Shown here piece after piece: positions 6,536 to 13,165 of a stretch of DNA of 22,945 bases. The translations under genes and the position numbers were made by a program. This stretch comes from a virus: IMG/VR virus record IMGVR_UViG_3300033183_000070, positions 1 to 22,945 of that record. One strand, written 5' to 3'. A model generated the notes under the pieces. The model had not been told where the DNA came from. It searched no databases and saw only the letters and a program-made list of their open reading frames with translations. Every line of letters starts with the position of its first letter. The stretch's first letter is position 1.

Positions 6536-6721
6536 TTGCTGACACTTTTCGTCTACTTGTTGGCCTCATGTTTGTTCATGGGTGTCATCATAGACAGCCT
6601 CGAAGAAGACGAGCGGCTGACTGGTATTGGTCTGCTTATCGCTTCCTTACTCTGGCCTCTGGATGCGGTCCTAATGATTTGGACCATGGTAACCACGCCT
6701 TTCACTGACCCTGACAACTAG
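6536..6721 (+). CDS. Small two-TM membrane protein, possible holin
   Basis: A 61-aa protein with two hydrophobic segments (about residues 1-19 and 31-52) joined by a charged turn, SLEEDERL. The start is a TTG at 6536 with GGAG (6525-6528) 7 nt upstream. No ATG is available in frame before residue 15. A frame offset by one (6523-6708) is also open but has no ribosome site and no coherent composition. The size, two-helix hairpin design and position next to the amidase fit a small holin or other inner-membrane protein. T7 places its holin late, so this is a suggestion only. It follows the terminator directly. Confidence 0.6.
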   Translation: MLTLFVYLLASCLFMGVIIDSLEEDERLTGIGLLIASLLWPLDAVLMIWTMVTTPFTDPDN

Positions 6722-6730
6722 GAGAAACCC

Positions 6731-6925
6731 ATGACACAAATGGATACAGTACGTAAGCACCTACTAAAGTATGGTTCAATCTCACCACTTGAAGCACAGT
6801 CCAACTATAACATCTGGCGACTGGCTGCGGTGGTTGGTCGTCTAAAAGATAGCGGCCTATCAATCAAAACAACCATGAAGAAAGCACCGAGCGGCGCAAA
6901 GTATGCAGAATACCGCATCGGCTAA
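6731..6925 (+). CDS. Helix-turn-helix protein, HTH_39-like
   Basis: A 64-aa protein with the layout of small phage winged-helix proteins: a starting helix (MDTVRKHLLKYGSISPLEA), a second helix with the conserved IWRLAAVVGRLK, and the end block GAKYAEYRI after a basic wing (TTMKKAPSG). AGGAGA sits at 6720-6725 before the ATG. These proteins are common just ahead of phage replication genes and are thought to bind DNA or help replication. No function has been shown that I know of. Its last 23 nt overlap the primase-helicase start. Confidence 0.75.
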   Translation: MTQMDTVRKHLLKYGSISPLEAQSNYNIWRLAAVVGRLKDSGLSIKTTMKKAPSGAKYAEYRIG

Positions 6926-8519
6926 CTTCATTCATCATACATCATGCAACGACTGCGGTAGTTCAGATGCCCTCGGGGTCTACGACGATGGGTCGTCATG
7001 GTGTTTCTCTTGTGGCACGTTCAAGAAAGGGGTGACTATGGACATCGCACCTAAAACCCCTAGCAACACTGGTCTCATCCCAACGGGTGAGGCTCGTTCT
7101 CTTCCAAAGCGTAAGCTAAACGAAGAGACATGTCGCAAGTTTAGCTACACGATCAGCGAGTATCAGGGGCAACTCGTACATGTAGCCAACTACAAGAACT
7201 CAGAAGGTAAGGTTGTCGCGCAGAAGATACGGTTTGCGGACAAGTCCTTCAAGTTTCTTGGCGCACCCAAAGAGGCTGGCCTGTATGGTGAGCATCTATG
7301 GCGTGAAGGTGGCAAGATGCTTGTCATCACAGAGGGTGAATTGGATGCACTCTCAATGTCCCAAGCACAAGGCAATAAGTTCCCCGTGGTATCTCTACCC
7401 AACGGGGCACAGGCTGCAAAGAAAGCAGTCCAGAAGTCTCTCGATTTCGTTGAGAGTTTTGACAAGGTTGTCTTGATGTTTGACATGGATGATGCGGGTC
7501 GGGCCGCAGCCGTTGAGGTTGCGCAGTTACTCACACCATCCAAGGCGCACATCGCTACGTTACCCCTCAAGGATGCAAGCGATATGCTTGTGGCAGGTAA
7601 GCAATCTGACCTCATCAACGCGATGTGGGACGCAAAGATTTACCGACCAGATGGTATCATCGATGGACGAGACCTACTCGATCAGGTTCTAGCTGTCGAT
7701 GATACACCATCCATCCCGTACCCATTCGATGCCTTGAACAACAAGACACACGGTATGCGGCGGGGTGAACTTGTAACCATTACAGCTGGGTCAGGTGTAG
7801 GCAAGTCACAGATATGTCGTGAGATTGCATACCACCTAATCAAGCAGGGCGAGTCCCTTGGTTACATTGCCCTCGAAGAGAACGTGAAGCGCACGGCTCT
7901 GGGGCTTATGGGTTTGGCAATCGACAAGCCCTTACACTTAGACAGAGAAGGAGTAGACGATGATCTTATCAAGTCTGCTTTCGATGACACCGTTGGTAGT
8001 GGTCGTGTTTACCTCTACGATCATTTCGGCTCTATGGCTACAGACAATCTCCTCAACCGAGTACGCTATCTTGCGAAGAGTTGTGGCGTTGGCTGGGTTA
8101 TCCTCGATCATCTCAGCATTGTTGTTTCAGGTGTTGATGATGGCGATGAGCGGAAGGCTATAGATGTCATCATGACCAAGCTGCGTTCTCTTGTTGAAGA
8201 GACAGGCATCGGTCTTATCCTTGTGTCCCACCTTCGTCGTCCATCAGGTGACAAGGGGTGGGAAGAAGGCCTCCAAACGTCATTGAATTCCCTACGGGGG
8301 TCAGCTGCAATCGCGCAGTTGTCAGACATGTGCATTGGCGTTGAACGAAACCAACAGGGTGACAACCCTAACGTATCCACATTGCGTGTACTCAAGAACC
8401 GTTTCAGCGGTGAGACAGGTGTGGGTGCGTACCTCTATTACAACAAAGACACTGGTCGCATGATTGAAACCGATGACCCTAACACGGCATTCGGTGACGG
8501 CATGGACGAAGACTTCTAG
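6903..8519 (+). CDS. Primase-helicase, T7 gp4-like
   Basis: A 538-aa bifunctional replication protein (T7 gp4A: 566 aa) that unwinds DNA as a hexamer and makes RNA primers. Domains in order: zinc-binding domain with C15, C18, C34 and C37; TOPRIM-type primase with EGELDALS (144-151) and DMDD (194-197); RecA-like helicase with Walker A GSGVGKS (296-302), the ALEEN block, DHLSIV (Walker B region) and the late motif VSHLRRPSGDK, with LKNRFSGETG carrying the arginine-finger region. The start overlaps the HTH gene by 23 nt. An internal ATG with its own ribosome site lies at 7038, after the zinc domain. Confidence 0.96.
   Translation: MQNTASANFIHHTSCNDCGSSDALGVYDDGSSWCFSCGTFKKGVTMDIAPKTPSNTGLIPTGEARSLPKRKLNEETCRKFSYTISEYQGQLVHVANYKNSEGKVVAQKIRFADKSFKFLGAPKEAGLYGEHLWREGGKMLVITEGELDALSMSQAQGNKFPVVSLPNGAQAAKKAVQKSLDFVESFDKVVLMFDMDDAGRAAAVEVAQLLTPSKAHIATLPLKDASDMLVAGKQSDLINAMWDAKIYRPDGIIDGRDLLDQVLAVDDTPSIPYPFDALNNKTHGMRRGELVTITAGSGVGKSQICREIAYHLIKQGESLGYIALEENVKRTALGLMGLAIDKPLHLDREGVDDDLIKSAFDDTVGSGRVYLYDHFGSMATDNLLNRVRYLAKSCGVGWVILDHLSIVVSGVDDGDERKAIDVIMTKLRSLVEETGIGLILVSHLRRPSGDKGWEEGLQTSLNSLRGSAAIAQLSDMCIGVERNQQGDNPNVSTLRVLKNRFSGETGVGAYLYYNKDTGRMIETDDPNTAFGDGMDEDF
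7025..7040 (+). promoter_or_regulatory. Internal ribosome site and start for a zinc-less helicase form
   Basis: Within the primase-helicase gene, GAAAGGGG (about 7024-7031) stands 6-7 nt before an in-frame ATG at 7038 (Met46), just after the last zinc-ligand cysteine (residue 37). T7 makes gp4B from an internal start at the same architectural point. The likely product is a 493-aa helicase lacking the zinc domain. Confidence 0.5.
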
Positions 8520-8537
8520 CTAGTCGAAAGGGACAGC

Positions 8538-10322
8538 ATGGAACGTATATTGTTCGACATCGAAACTAACGGCCTACTGGATGAACTAACTATGGTTCAC
8601 TCACTAGTCCTCATCGATCTGGATACAGGTGACTTGGTATCCTGTGCAGATCAGGAAGGTTACCGCTCAGTCGATGAGGGTATCGATATCCTGTATGGCG
8701 CAAAGCTATTGGTCGGTCACAACATTCAAGGGTTCGACCTACCAGCACTACACAAGACACACCAGTTCGACACTGATGCAGAACTACACGATACGCTTAT
8801 CATGTCTCGATTGATCTGGTCAGACCTCAAGCACAATGACTTCAGGTTCCTTGAGAAGAACCCCGAGTTCCCTAAACAACTCATCGGGTCACACTCACTG
8901 AAGGCATGGGGTTACCGTCTAGGCAACCACAAGGATGAGTATGACGGTGGCTGGGACTCATGGTCCAAGGACATGCAGGACTACTGCGAACAGGACACAC
9001 GTGCCAACCTGACATTCTATGAAAAGATACTGAGCAAGAACCCAAGTGAAGAAAGCGTAAAGCTTGAACACGACTTTGCTCATGTCATCCGTAAGCAAGA
9101 GCGACAAGGTTTCAACTTCGATGAAGCTGGTGCCGAGAAGCTACTTGCTAAACTACAAACCCGACAAGCAGAACTAGAGGGTGAACTGCAAGAAGCTTTC
9201 CCGCCGTGGGAAATCAAGGAACCCTTCGTACCCAAGGTCAACAACAAGACCCGTGGGTATGTGAAAGGTCAGTTAACCTACAAGGTCAAAGAGGTTGTCT
9301 TCAACCCTGCCTCGCGTGACCACATCGCAGACAGATTGCAGAAGCTTCGGGATTGGAAACCTACCGACTTCACTGCCCAAGGGAAACCGAAGGTGGACGA
9401 AGCGGTACTCGCAGAGTTGGATTACCCAGAGGCCAAGGTGCTGAACGAATACTTGTTAATCAACAAGCGTATCGGGCAGCTGGCTACTGGTTCCAACGCA
9501 TGGCTCAAGCTTGTTAAGGACGGTAAGATACATGGACAAGTCAACACCAACGGTGCAGCGACTGGAAGATGCACACACAATAGACCGAACATCGCACAGG
9601 TCCCATCAGTGGGCGCAGCGTATGGCACTGAATGCCGTGGTCTGTTCCGTGCGCCAGAAGGTTATGCCCTTGTGGGTGCTGACCTCTCGGGTCTGGAACT
9701 ACGTTGCCTTGCTCACTACATGGCTCGCTTCGATGGTGGGTCGTATGGTGATGTAGTCGTCAACGGTGACATCCATACACAGAACCAGAATGCGGCAGGG
9801 TTACCTACTAGGAACAATGCCAAGACATTTATTTACGGATTCTTGTATGGCGCAGGTCCAGCCAAGATCGGATCCATCGTTGGTGGTTCCGAGAAGGAAG
9901 GTCGCAAGCTTATCGCCAAGTTCATGAAAGCTACACCAGCTATCAAGTTACTACGCGAGGCGGTGTCCGCTTCAGTCAAGAAGAACGGATACCTCAAGGG
10001 ACTGGATGGTCGAGAGTTACCTATACGCTCAGACCATGCTGCCCTTAACACGCTACTACAGTCAGCGGGTGCAGTCTTATCAAAGAAAGCAACCGTTATC
10101 TTGTATGAAAATCTAACCGCAATGGGTTACATCTGGGGCGTGGACTACGCTCAAGTGGCCCATGTTCATGACGAGGTGCAGCTGATTGCCCGTAAGGAAA
10201 TAGCTGATGTCATCGGACAAGAAGCAGTTAAGTCTTTTCAGCAAGCTGGAGAGTTTTACAACTTCAGATGCCCTATCACAGGGGAGTACAAGGTCGGCCA
10301 TGATTGGGCAGACACGCACTGA
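8538..10322 (+). CDS. Family A DNA polymerase, T7 gp5-like
   Basis: A 594-aa replicative polymerase (T7 gp5: 704 aa). The 3'-5' exonuclease has D7-x-E9 in FDIETNGL, GHNIQGFD and the QDTRANLTFY block. The polymerase domain has motif A with D382 (GADLSGLELR), motif B (RNNAKTFIYGFLYGAG, 425-440) and motif C H544-D545-E546. Tyr433 occupies the position of E. coli Pol I Phe762 and T7 Tyr526. The thumb segment holding the thioredoxin-binding loop in T7 looks partly conserved (NPASRDHI...YLLINKRIGQ). Most of the missing length seems to be in small insertions elsewhere, such as before GYLKGLDGR. Ribosome site GAAAGGGA lies at 8525-8532. Confidence 0.97.
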   Translation: MERILFDIETNGLLDELTMVHSLVLIDLDTGDLVSCADQEGYRSVDEGIDILYGAKLLVGHNIQGFDLPALHKTHQFDTDAELHDTLIMSRLIWSDLKHNDFRFLEKNPEFPKQLIGSHSLKAWGYRLGNHKDEYDGGWDSWSKDMQDYCEQDTRANLTFYEKILSKNPSEESVKLEHDFAHVIRKQERQGFNFDEAGAEKLLAKLQTRQAELEGELQEAFPPWEIKEPFVPKVNNKTRGYVKGQLTYKVKEVVFNPASRDHIADRLQKLRDWKPTDFTAQGKPKVDEAVLAELDYPEAKVLNEYLLINKRIGQLATGSNAWLKLVKDGKIHGQVNTNGAATGRCTHNRPNIAQVPSVGAAYGTECRGLFRAPEGYALVGADLSGLELRCLAHYMARFDGGSYGDVVVNGDIHTQNQNAAGLPTRNNAKTFIYGFLYGAGPAKIGSIVGGSEKEGRKLIAKFMKATPAIKLLREAVSASVKKNGYLKGLDGRELPIRSDHAALNTLLQSAGAVLSKKATVILYENLTAMGYIWGVDYAQVAHVHDEVQLIARKEIADVIGQEAVKSFQQAGEFYNFRCPITGEYKVGHDWADTH

Positions 10323-10605
10323 TAATTCGCACTCAATACGAATGCGAGAACTGGTGCAGCAACGTAAGCGAGACTTGGTTGCCTACAAGGGTGGAAGATG
10401 TGAACGGTGCGGGGGTGTATATCACCCCAACATCTATGACTTCCACCACTACGACCCCGAGATGAAATCATTCACGGTGTGTCAAGCGAACTTCCAACGC
10501 AGTTGGGACAACATCACAGCCGAGGCAGATAAATGCTTCATGCTGTGTGCCAACTGTCATCGTGAAGTTCACACATTCAACGAGCCTGAATTTAACAAAC
10601 TCTAA
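10300..10605 (+). CDS. HNH endonuclease
   Basis: A 101-aa HNH nuclease. CERCG and CANCH form the structural zinc site, DFHHYDP holds the metal-binding His pair, and the second CxxC is followed by HREVH. The frame is open from 10207, but a start there would overlap the polymerase by 116 nt. The ATG at 10300 (23-nt overlap) fits the style of this genome, and ATG 10342 lacks a ribosome site. Free-standing HNH genes often sit beside phage polymerase genes as homing endonucleases, which is the likeliest role here. Nicking or recombination functions are alternatives. Confidence 0.85.
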   Translation: MIGQTRTDNSHSIRMRELVQQRKRDLVAYKGGRCERCGGVYHPNIYDFHHYDPEMKSFTVCQANFQRSWDNITAEADKCFMLCANCHREVHTFNEPEFNKL

Positions 10606-10614
10606 CCCGAAAGT

Positions 10615-11259
10615 ATGAGAATGATTGATGTATCTTACATGACCCACATGGGTGATGACGACCTTGTTGTTGATGCAGCACGTGTGTCGTTTGACAAACA
10701 AGCCGATGCCTATGGTCCTACCCGTAACGCACGGTTGATTAACTTCCTTGCACGTGAACAACACATGCATCCCTTCTCGCATCCACAAGCTACCTTCAGA
10801 TGTGCAGCCCCGATCTTCGTGGCCCGACAACTGGCAAAGCACCAAGTCGGTGGCACGTGGAACGAGGTGTCACGTAGATACGTGAAGTCACAACCTGCCT
10901 ACTGGAAGCCAGAGTTCTTCCGAGCGGCAGCTGATGATGTCAAGCAGGGTTCCTCTCCCGACCCTCATCGGCGTTCCGAAGAGTTCCTCGAAGAATACCA
11001 TGACATCTGTATCGATGCGATTGCTTGCTACAACAAGATGGTCGCACTCGGTATCTGCGCAGAACAGGCACGGGCTATCCTACCACAAGGTGCAATCACT
11101 GAGTGGGTATGGACTGGTTCGCTCCTGTTCTGGTCGCGGGTCTACAACCTACGCATCAAGCCTGACACTCAGAAAGAGACACGTGAGTTTGCTGAACTAC
11201 TCGGTGAACAGATGCAATCCCTTTACCCACTATCATGGAAAGCACTCACCGATGGATGA
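10615..11259 (+). CDS. thyX: Flavin-dependent thymidylate synthase ThyX
   Basis: A 214-aa enzyme converting dUMP to dTMP with FAD, NADPH and methylene-tetrahydrofolate. Family blocks are visible: AARVSFDKQ, HPFSHPQATFRCAAPIFVARQL, and WNEVSRRYV, with S86 and R87-R88 at the dUMP site. The usual RHRx7S signature is altered: the first part reads KHQVGG rather than RHR, as I recall from many phage ThyX proteins. RAILPQGAITEWVWTGS follows as expected. A second ATG at 10621 has better spacing to GAAAG (10609-10613) and may be the true start. It supplies thymidine for phage DNA together with NrdJ and MazG nearby. Confidence 0.94.
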   Translation: MRMIDVSYMTHMGDDDLVVDAARVSFDKQADAYGPTRNARLINFLAREQHMHPFSHPQATFRCAAPIFVARQLAKHQVGGTWNEVSRRYVKSQPAYWKPEFFRAAADDVKQGSSPDPHRRSEEFLEEYHDICIDAIACYNKMVALGICAEQARAILPQGAITEWVWTGSLLFWSRVYNLRIKPDTQKETREFAELLGEQMQSLYPLSWKALTDG

Positions 11260-11416
11260 ACACGAAGAAGCTGTTAAGCAATTAATGAAGACCGACATCG
11301 CTACCATTGTCGAACAGATGGATGACATGGGTGAGGACGTTGTACACTTTCAGGTCGAGTTTACTGATGCAACACTGGACGTACACATCACACTGCGTTC
11401 GAGTACGATGCAATGA
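11252..11416 (+). CDS. Small hypothetical acidic protein, 54 aa
   Basis: An acidic 54-aa protein (MDEHEEAVKQLMKTDIA...LRSSTMQ) fitted exactly between ThyX and the exonuclease: its ATG overlaps the ThyX stop by 8 nt (ATGGATGA) and its TGA overlaps the exonuclease ATG (ATGA). This perfect fit is the main evidence that it is a gene. No family is recognised. The prediction is an N-terminal helix followed by beta strands (VVHFQVEFTD, LDVHITLRS). Confidence 0.7.
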   Translation: MDEHEEAVKQLMKTDIATIVEQMDDMGEDVVHFQVEFTDATLDVHITLRSSTMQ

Positions 11417-12150
11417 GGTATCTAATTGATGCCGACATCGTAGCGTTCAAGGCAGCAAGCGCAGCTGAGAAACCTATCAACTGGGGTGGTGGTCTATGGA
11501 CCCTTTATGCCTACGAGGATGAAGCACAAGCCTACGTGTATGAATACTTCACCCGCATTATTAACAAGCTAGGCGATGGTGAGTTAGCCCTGTTCCTTAC
11601 AGGTCCCGACAACTGGCGTAAGGATGTCTTGCCCACCTACAAAGGTAACCGCAAGGAAACCCGTAAGCCTATGGTCCTACCTGCTATCAAGCAGTGGATG
11701 ATGGAAACCATGGGTGCCGTGATGTTACCCACCATGGAAGCTGATGACCTACTAGGTATCGAGGCTACCAAGGATGGTGGCATCATTGTGTCTGAGGACA
11801 AGGACCTCAAGACCATCCCGTGTATGTTGTTTAACCCAGCCAAGGACAAAGAACCTTACGAGATTACTGAGTTCGAAGCTGACTACAATCACATGTACCA
11901 AACCCTGACAGGCGATAGCACTGATGGGTACTCGGGGTGTCCTACTGTTGGCCCCAAGAAAGCTGGTGAAATCCTAAAAGGTTGCACCAACACTACAGAA
12001 ATGTGGGCAGCTGTCGTGGCTGCATATGAAAAGCAAAACCTCTCAGAAGAAGTAGCCCTTACCATGGCACAGGTATCACGTATCTGCCGTGTCGAGGATT
12101 TCGACTTCGATAACATGAAGGCTATCCCATGGACACCAAAGACATCGTAA
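11413..12150 (+). CDS. 5'-3' exonuclease, T7 gp6-like
   Basis: A 245-aa FEN/PIN-type nuclease (T7 gp6: about 300 aa) that removes primers and degrades host DNA. Acidic metal-binding residues follow the family order: D7 in YLIDADIVAF, EADDLLG, and VSEDKDLK. YKGNRKETRKP is the usual basic DNA-contact segment, and TDGYSGCPTVGPKKA is the helix-hairpin-helix turn. A stretch matching the promoter core (AGGTTGCACCA, 11979-11989) lies within this gene but lacks the ATAG end. It is coupled to its neighbours by overlaps of 4 and 22 nt. Confidence 0.9.
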   Translation: MRYLIDADIVAFKAASAAEKPINWGGGLWTLYAYEDEAQAYVYEYFTRIINKLGDGELALFLTGPDNWRKDVLPTYKGNRKETRKPMVLPAIKQWMMETMGAVMLPTMEADDLLGIEATKDGGIIVSEDKDLKTIPCMLFNPAKDKEPYEITEFEADYNHMYQTLTGDSTDGYSGCPTVGPKKAGEILKGCTNTTEMWAAVVAAYEKQNLSEEVALTMAQVSRICRVEDFDFDNMKAIPWTPKTS

Positions 12151-12374
12151 ACAAACCCGACCACTACACTCGGTATGTCATCGAGCCTATCGAGTTCATC
12201 ATGCATAACGGTCTACCCTTCCACGTAGGTAACATCGTTAAGTACGCAGTCCGCGCTGGGTACAAATCATACCCTGACATGTCCGATGCAGAGGCAGAGA
12301 TTACCGACCTACGGAAAGTAATCCGATATGCTGAGATGCGTATTAATCAGCTGCAAGGAAAGGCGTCACTATGA
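12129..12374 (+). CDS. DUF3310 protein, related to T7 gp1.7 nucleotide kinase domain
   Basis: An 81-aa protein with the DUF3310 pattern: KPDHYTRYVIEPIEFI, then HVGNIVKYAVRAGYK and a closing helix with DLRKVIRYAEMRI. T7 gp1.7, which contains this domain, phosphorylates dGMP and dTMP. The present protein is much shorter, so catalysis is uncertain. GAAGG at 12117-12121 gives a 7-nt spacing. Its location between the exonuclease and glutaredoxin, within a nucleotide-metabolism block, supports a role in dNTP supply. Confidence 0.85.
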   Translation: MDTKDIVNKPDHYTRYVIEPIEFIMHNGLPFHVGNIVKYAVRAGYKSYPDMSDAEAEITDLRKVIRYAEMRINQLQGKASL

Positions 12375-12598
12375 GTTTCATTGTGTTGTCTTCCAATAAC
12401 TGCAAGTGGTGTCAGAAAGCTATCAAGCTTTTAGAAGACGAGGGGTTGGACTTTCAGGTCCGCTCCGTTTCCGACAAGCCGTGGCTTAAAACCTTAATGG
12501 CTCAGGCAAACCTAACCACAGTACCACAGGTGTTCAGACCTGATGGTCAACTGGTCGGTGGCTATGAGGCACTGCAAGTCTACTTAGGTCGGCACTGA
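12371..12598 (+). CDS. Glutaredoxin
   Basis: A 75-aa thioredoxin-fold protein with redox motif C11-K-W-C14, the cis-Pro block TTVPQVF and the final GGYEAL helix, which are standard for glutaredoxins. It overlaps the DUF3310 gene by ATGA and is two genes upstream of the ribonucleotide reductase, so its likely job is to reduce the C-terminal cysteine pair of that enzyme with glutathione or a host reductase. The partner assignment is inferred from context. Confidence 0.92.
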   Translation: MSFIVLSSNNCKWCQKAIKLLEDEGLDFQVRSVSDKPWLKTLMAQANLTTVPQVFRPDGQLVGGYEALQVYLGRH

Positions 12599-12861
12599 TG
12601 TTCACCGTTGAACACGTAGCCGATGGAACCGTTGTCACAATCTTAGATACCGAAGGTCAGATGGAAGATGTCGAGTGCATCTTCGATGACCATGGTGTGT
12701 GGATTAGGCAATTCGATAATCAACAAAACGAACATGACTTAGTGTTCATGCAGCACAACCAATGGACCAGCTTAATGGCTTCGCTCCAATGCTCAGAGGG
12801 TGTGTATAAACTCAAGGATACTTATGCAGAACGATATAGTGGCACCAGCCCTAACCCTTAA
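12598..12861 (+). CDS. Hypothetical protein, 87 aa
   Basis: No family is recognised. The start overlaps the glutaredoxin stop by one base (TGATG) and the end overlaps MazG by 38 nt, so it sits tightly within the nucleotide-metabolism cluster. The sequence is mostly predicted beta strand (MFTVEHVADGTVVTILD, HDLVFMQHNQWTSLM), with a length fitting a small single-domain protein. It has no signal peptide or membrane segment. Confidence 0.7.
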   Translation: MFTVEHVADGTVVTILDTEGQMEDVECIFDDHGVWIRQFDNQQNEHDLVFMQHNQWTSLMASLQCSEGVYKLKDTYAERYSGTSPNP

Positions 12862-13165
12862 CCACTACCAAGAACAAGCAGCGACAACCGCTATCTATCC
12901 ACAAGAAGTGGCAATGGAATATTTAAGCTTGGGTCTTTGCTCAGAAGCTGGCGAGTTCGCTGGTAAGATAGCCAAATGGTATCGCAAAGATAACGACTTC
13001 CCACGTGGGGATGTCATCGATGAACTCGGTGATGTCCTTTGGTTCATCGCTCAGATGGCTAACGAATTGGAAGTCCCACTCTCAGTAATAGCACGAAGAA
13101 ATTTAGACAAACTAACATCCCGACAAGACCGTGGGGTGCTTAAAGGAAGCGGTGATAACAGATGA
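12824..13165 (+). CDS. MazG-like nucleotide pyrophosphohydrolase
   Basis: A 113-aa all-alpha NTP-PPase. The metal-binding pattern E41-x-x-E44 (SEAGEFAGKI) and E67-x-x-D70 (DELGDVLWF) is complete. The start at 12824 is chosen because AAGGA (12814-12818) is 5 nt upstream. An ATG at 12800 would lengthen the overlap and lacks a ribosome site. Phage MazG proteins hydrolyse dNTPs, or possibly (p)ppGpp, and may recycle host nucleotides or dampen starvation signalling. It shares ATGA with the nrdJ start. Confidence 0.92.
   Translation: MQNDIVAPALTLNHYQEQAATTAIYPQEVAMEYLSLGLCSEAGEFAGKIAKWYRKDNDFPRGDVIDELGDVLWFIAQMANELEVPLSVIARRNLDKLTSRQDRGVLKGSGDNR

Noticed and set aside
6579-6593. 11 of 15 match to the promoter repeat inside the two-TM gene
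   Set aside because: About two such matches per strand are expected by chance in this window and it is wholly within coding sequence.
6523-6708. Alternative open frame starting with TTG at 6523 after the P3 terminator
   Set aside because: It has no ribosome site at a useful distance and no coherent composition, whereas the 6536 frame gives two clean membrane helices.
10207-10299. HNH gene start at 10207
   Set aside because: It would overlap the polymerase by 116 nt and has no visible ribosome site; the ATG at 10300 fits the overlaps seen elsewhere.
11978-11989. Eleven-base match to the promoter core (AGGTTGCACCA) inside the exonuclease gene
   Set aside because: It lacks the ATAG end needed for initiation, has no module boundary behind it, and codes for a plausible exonuclease segment (ILKGCTNTT).
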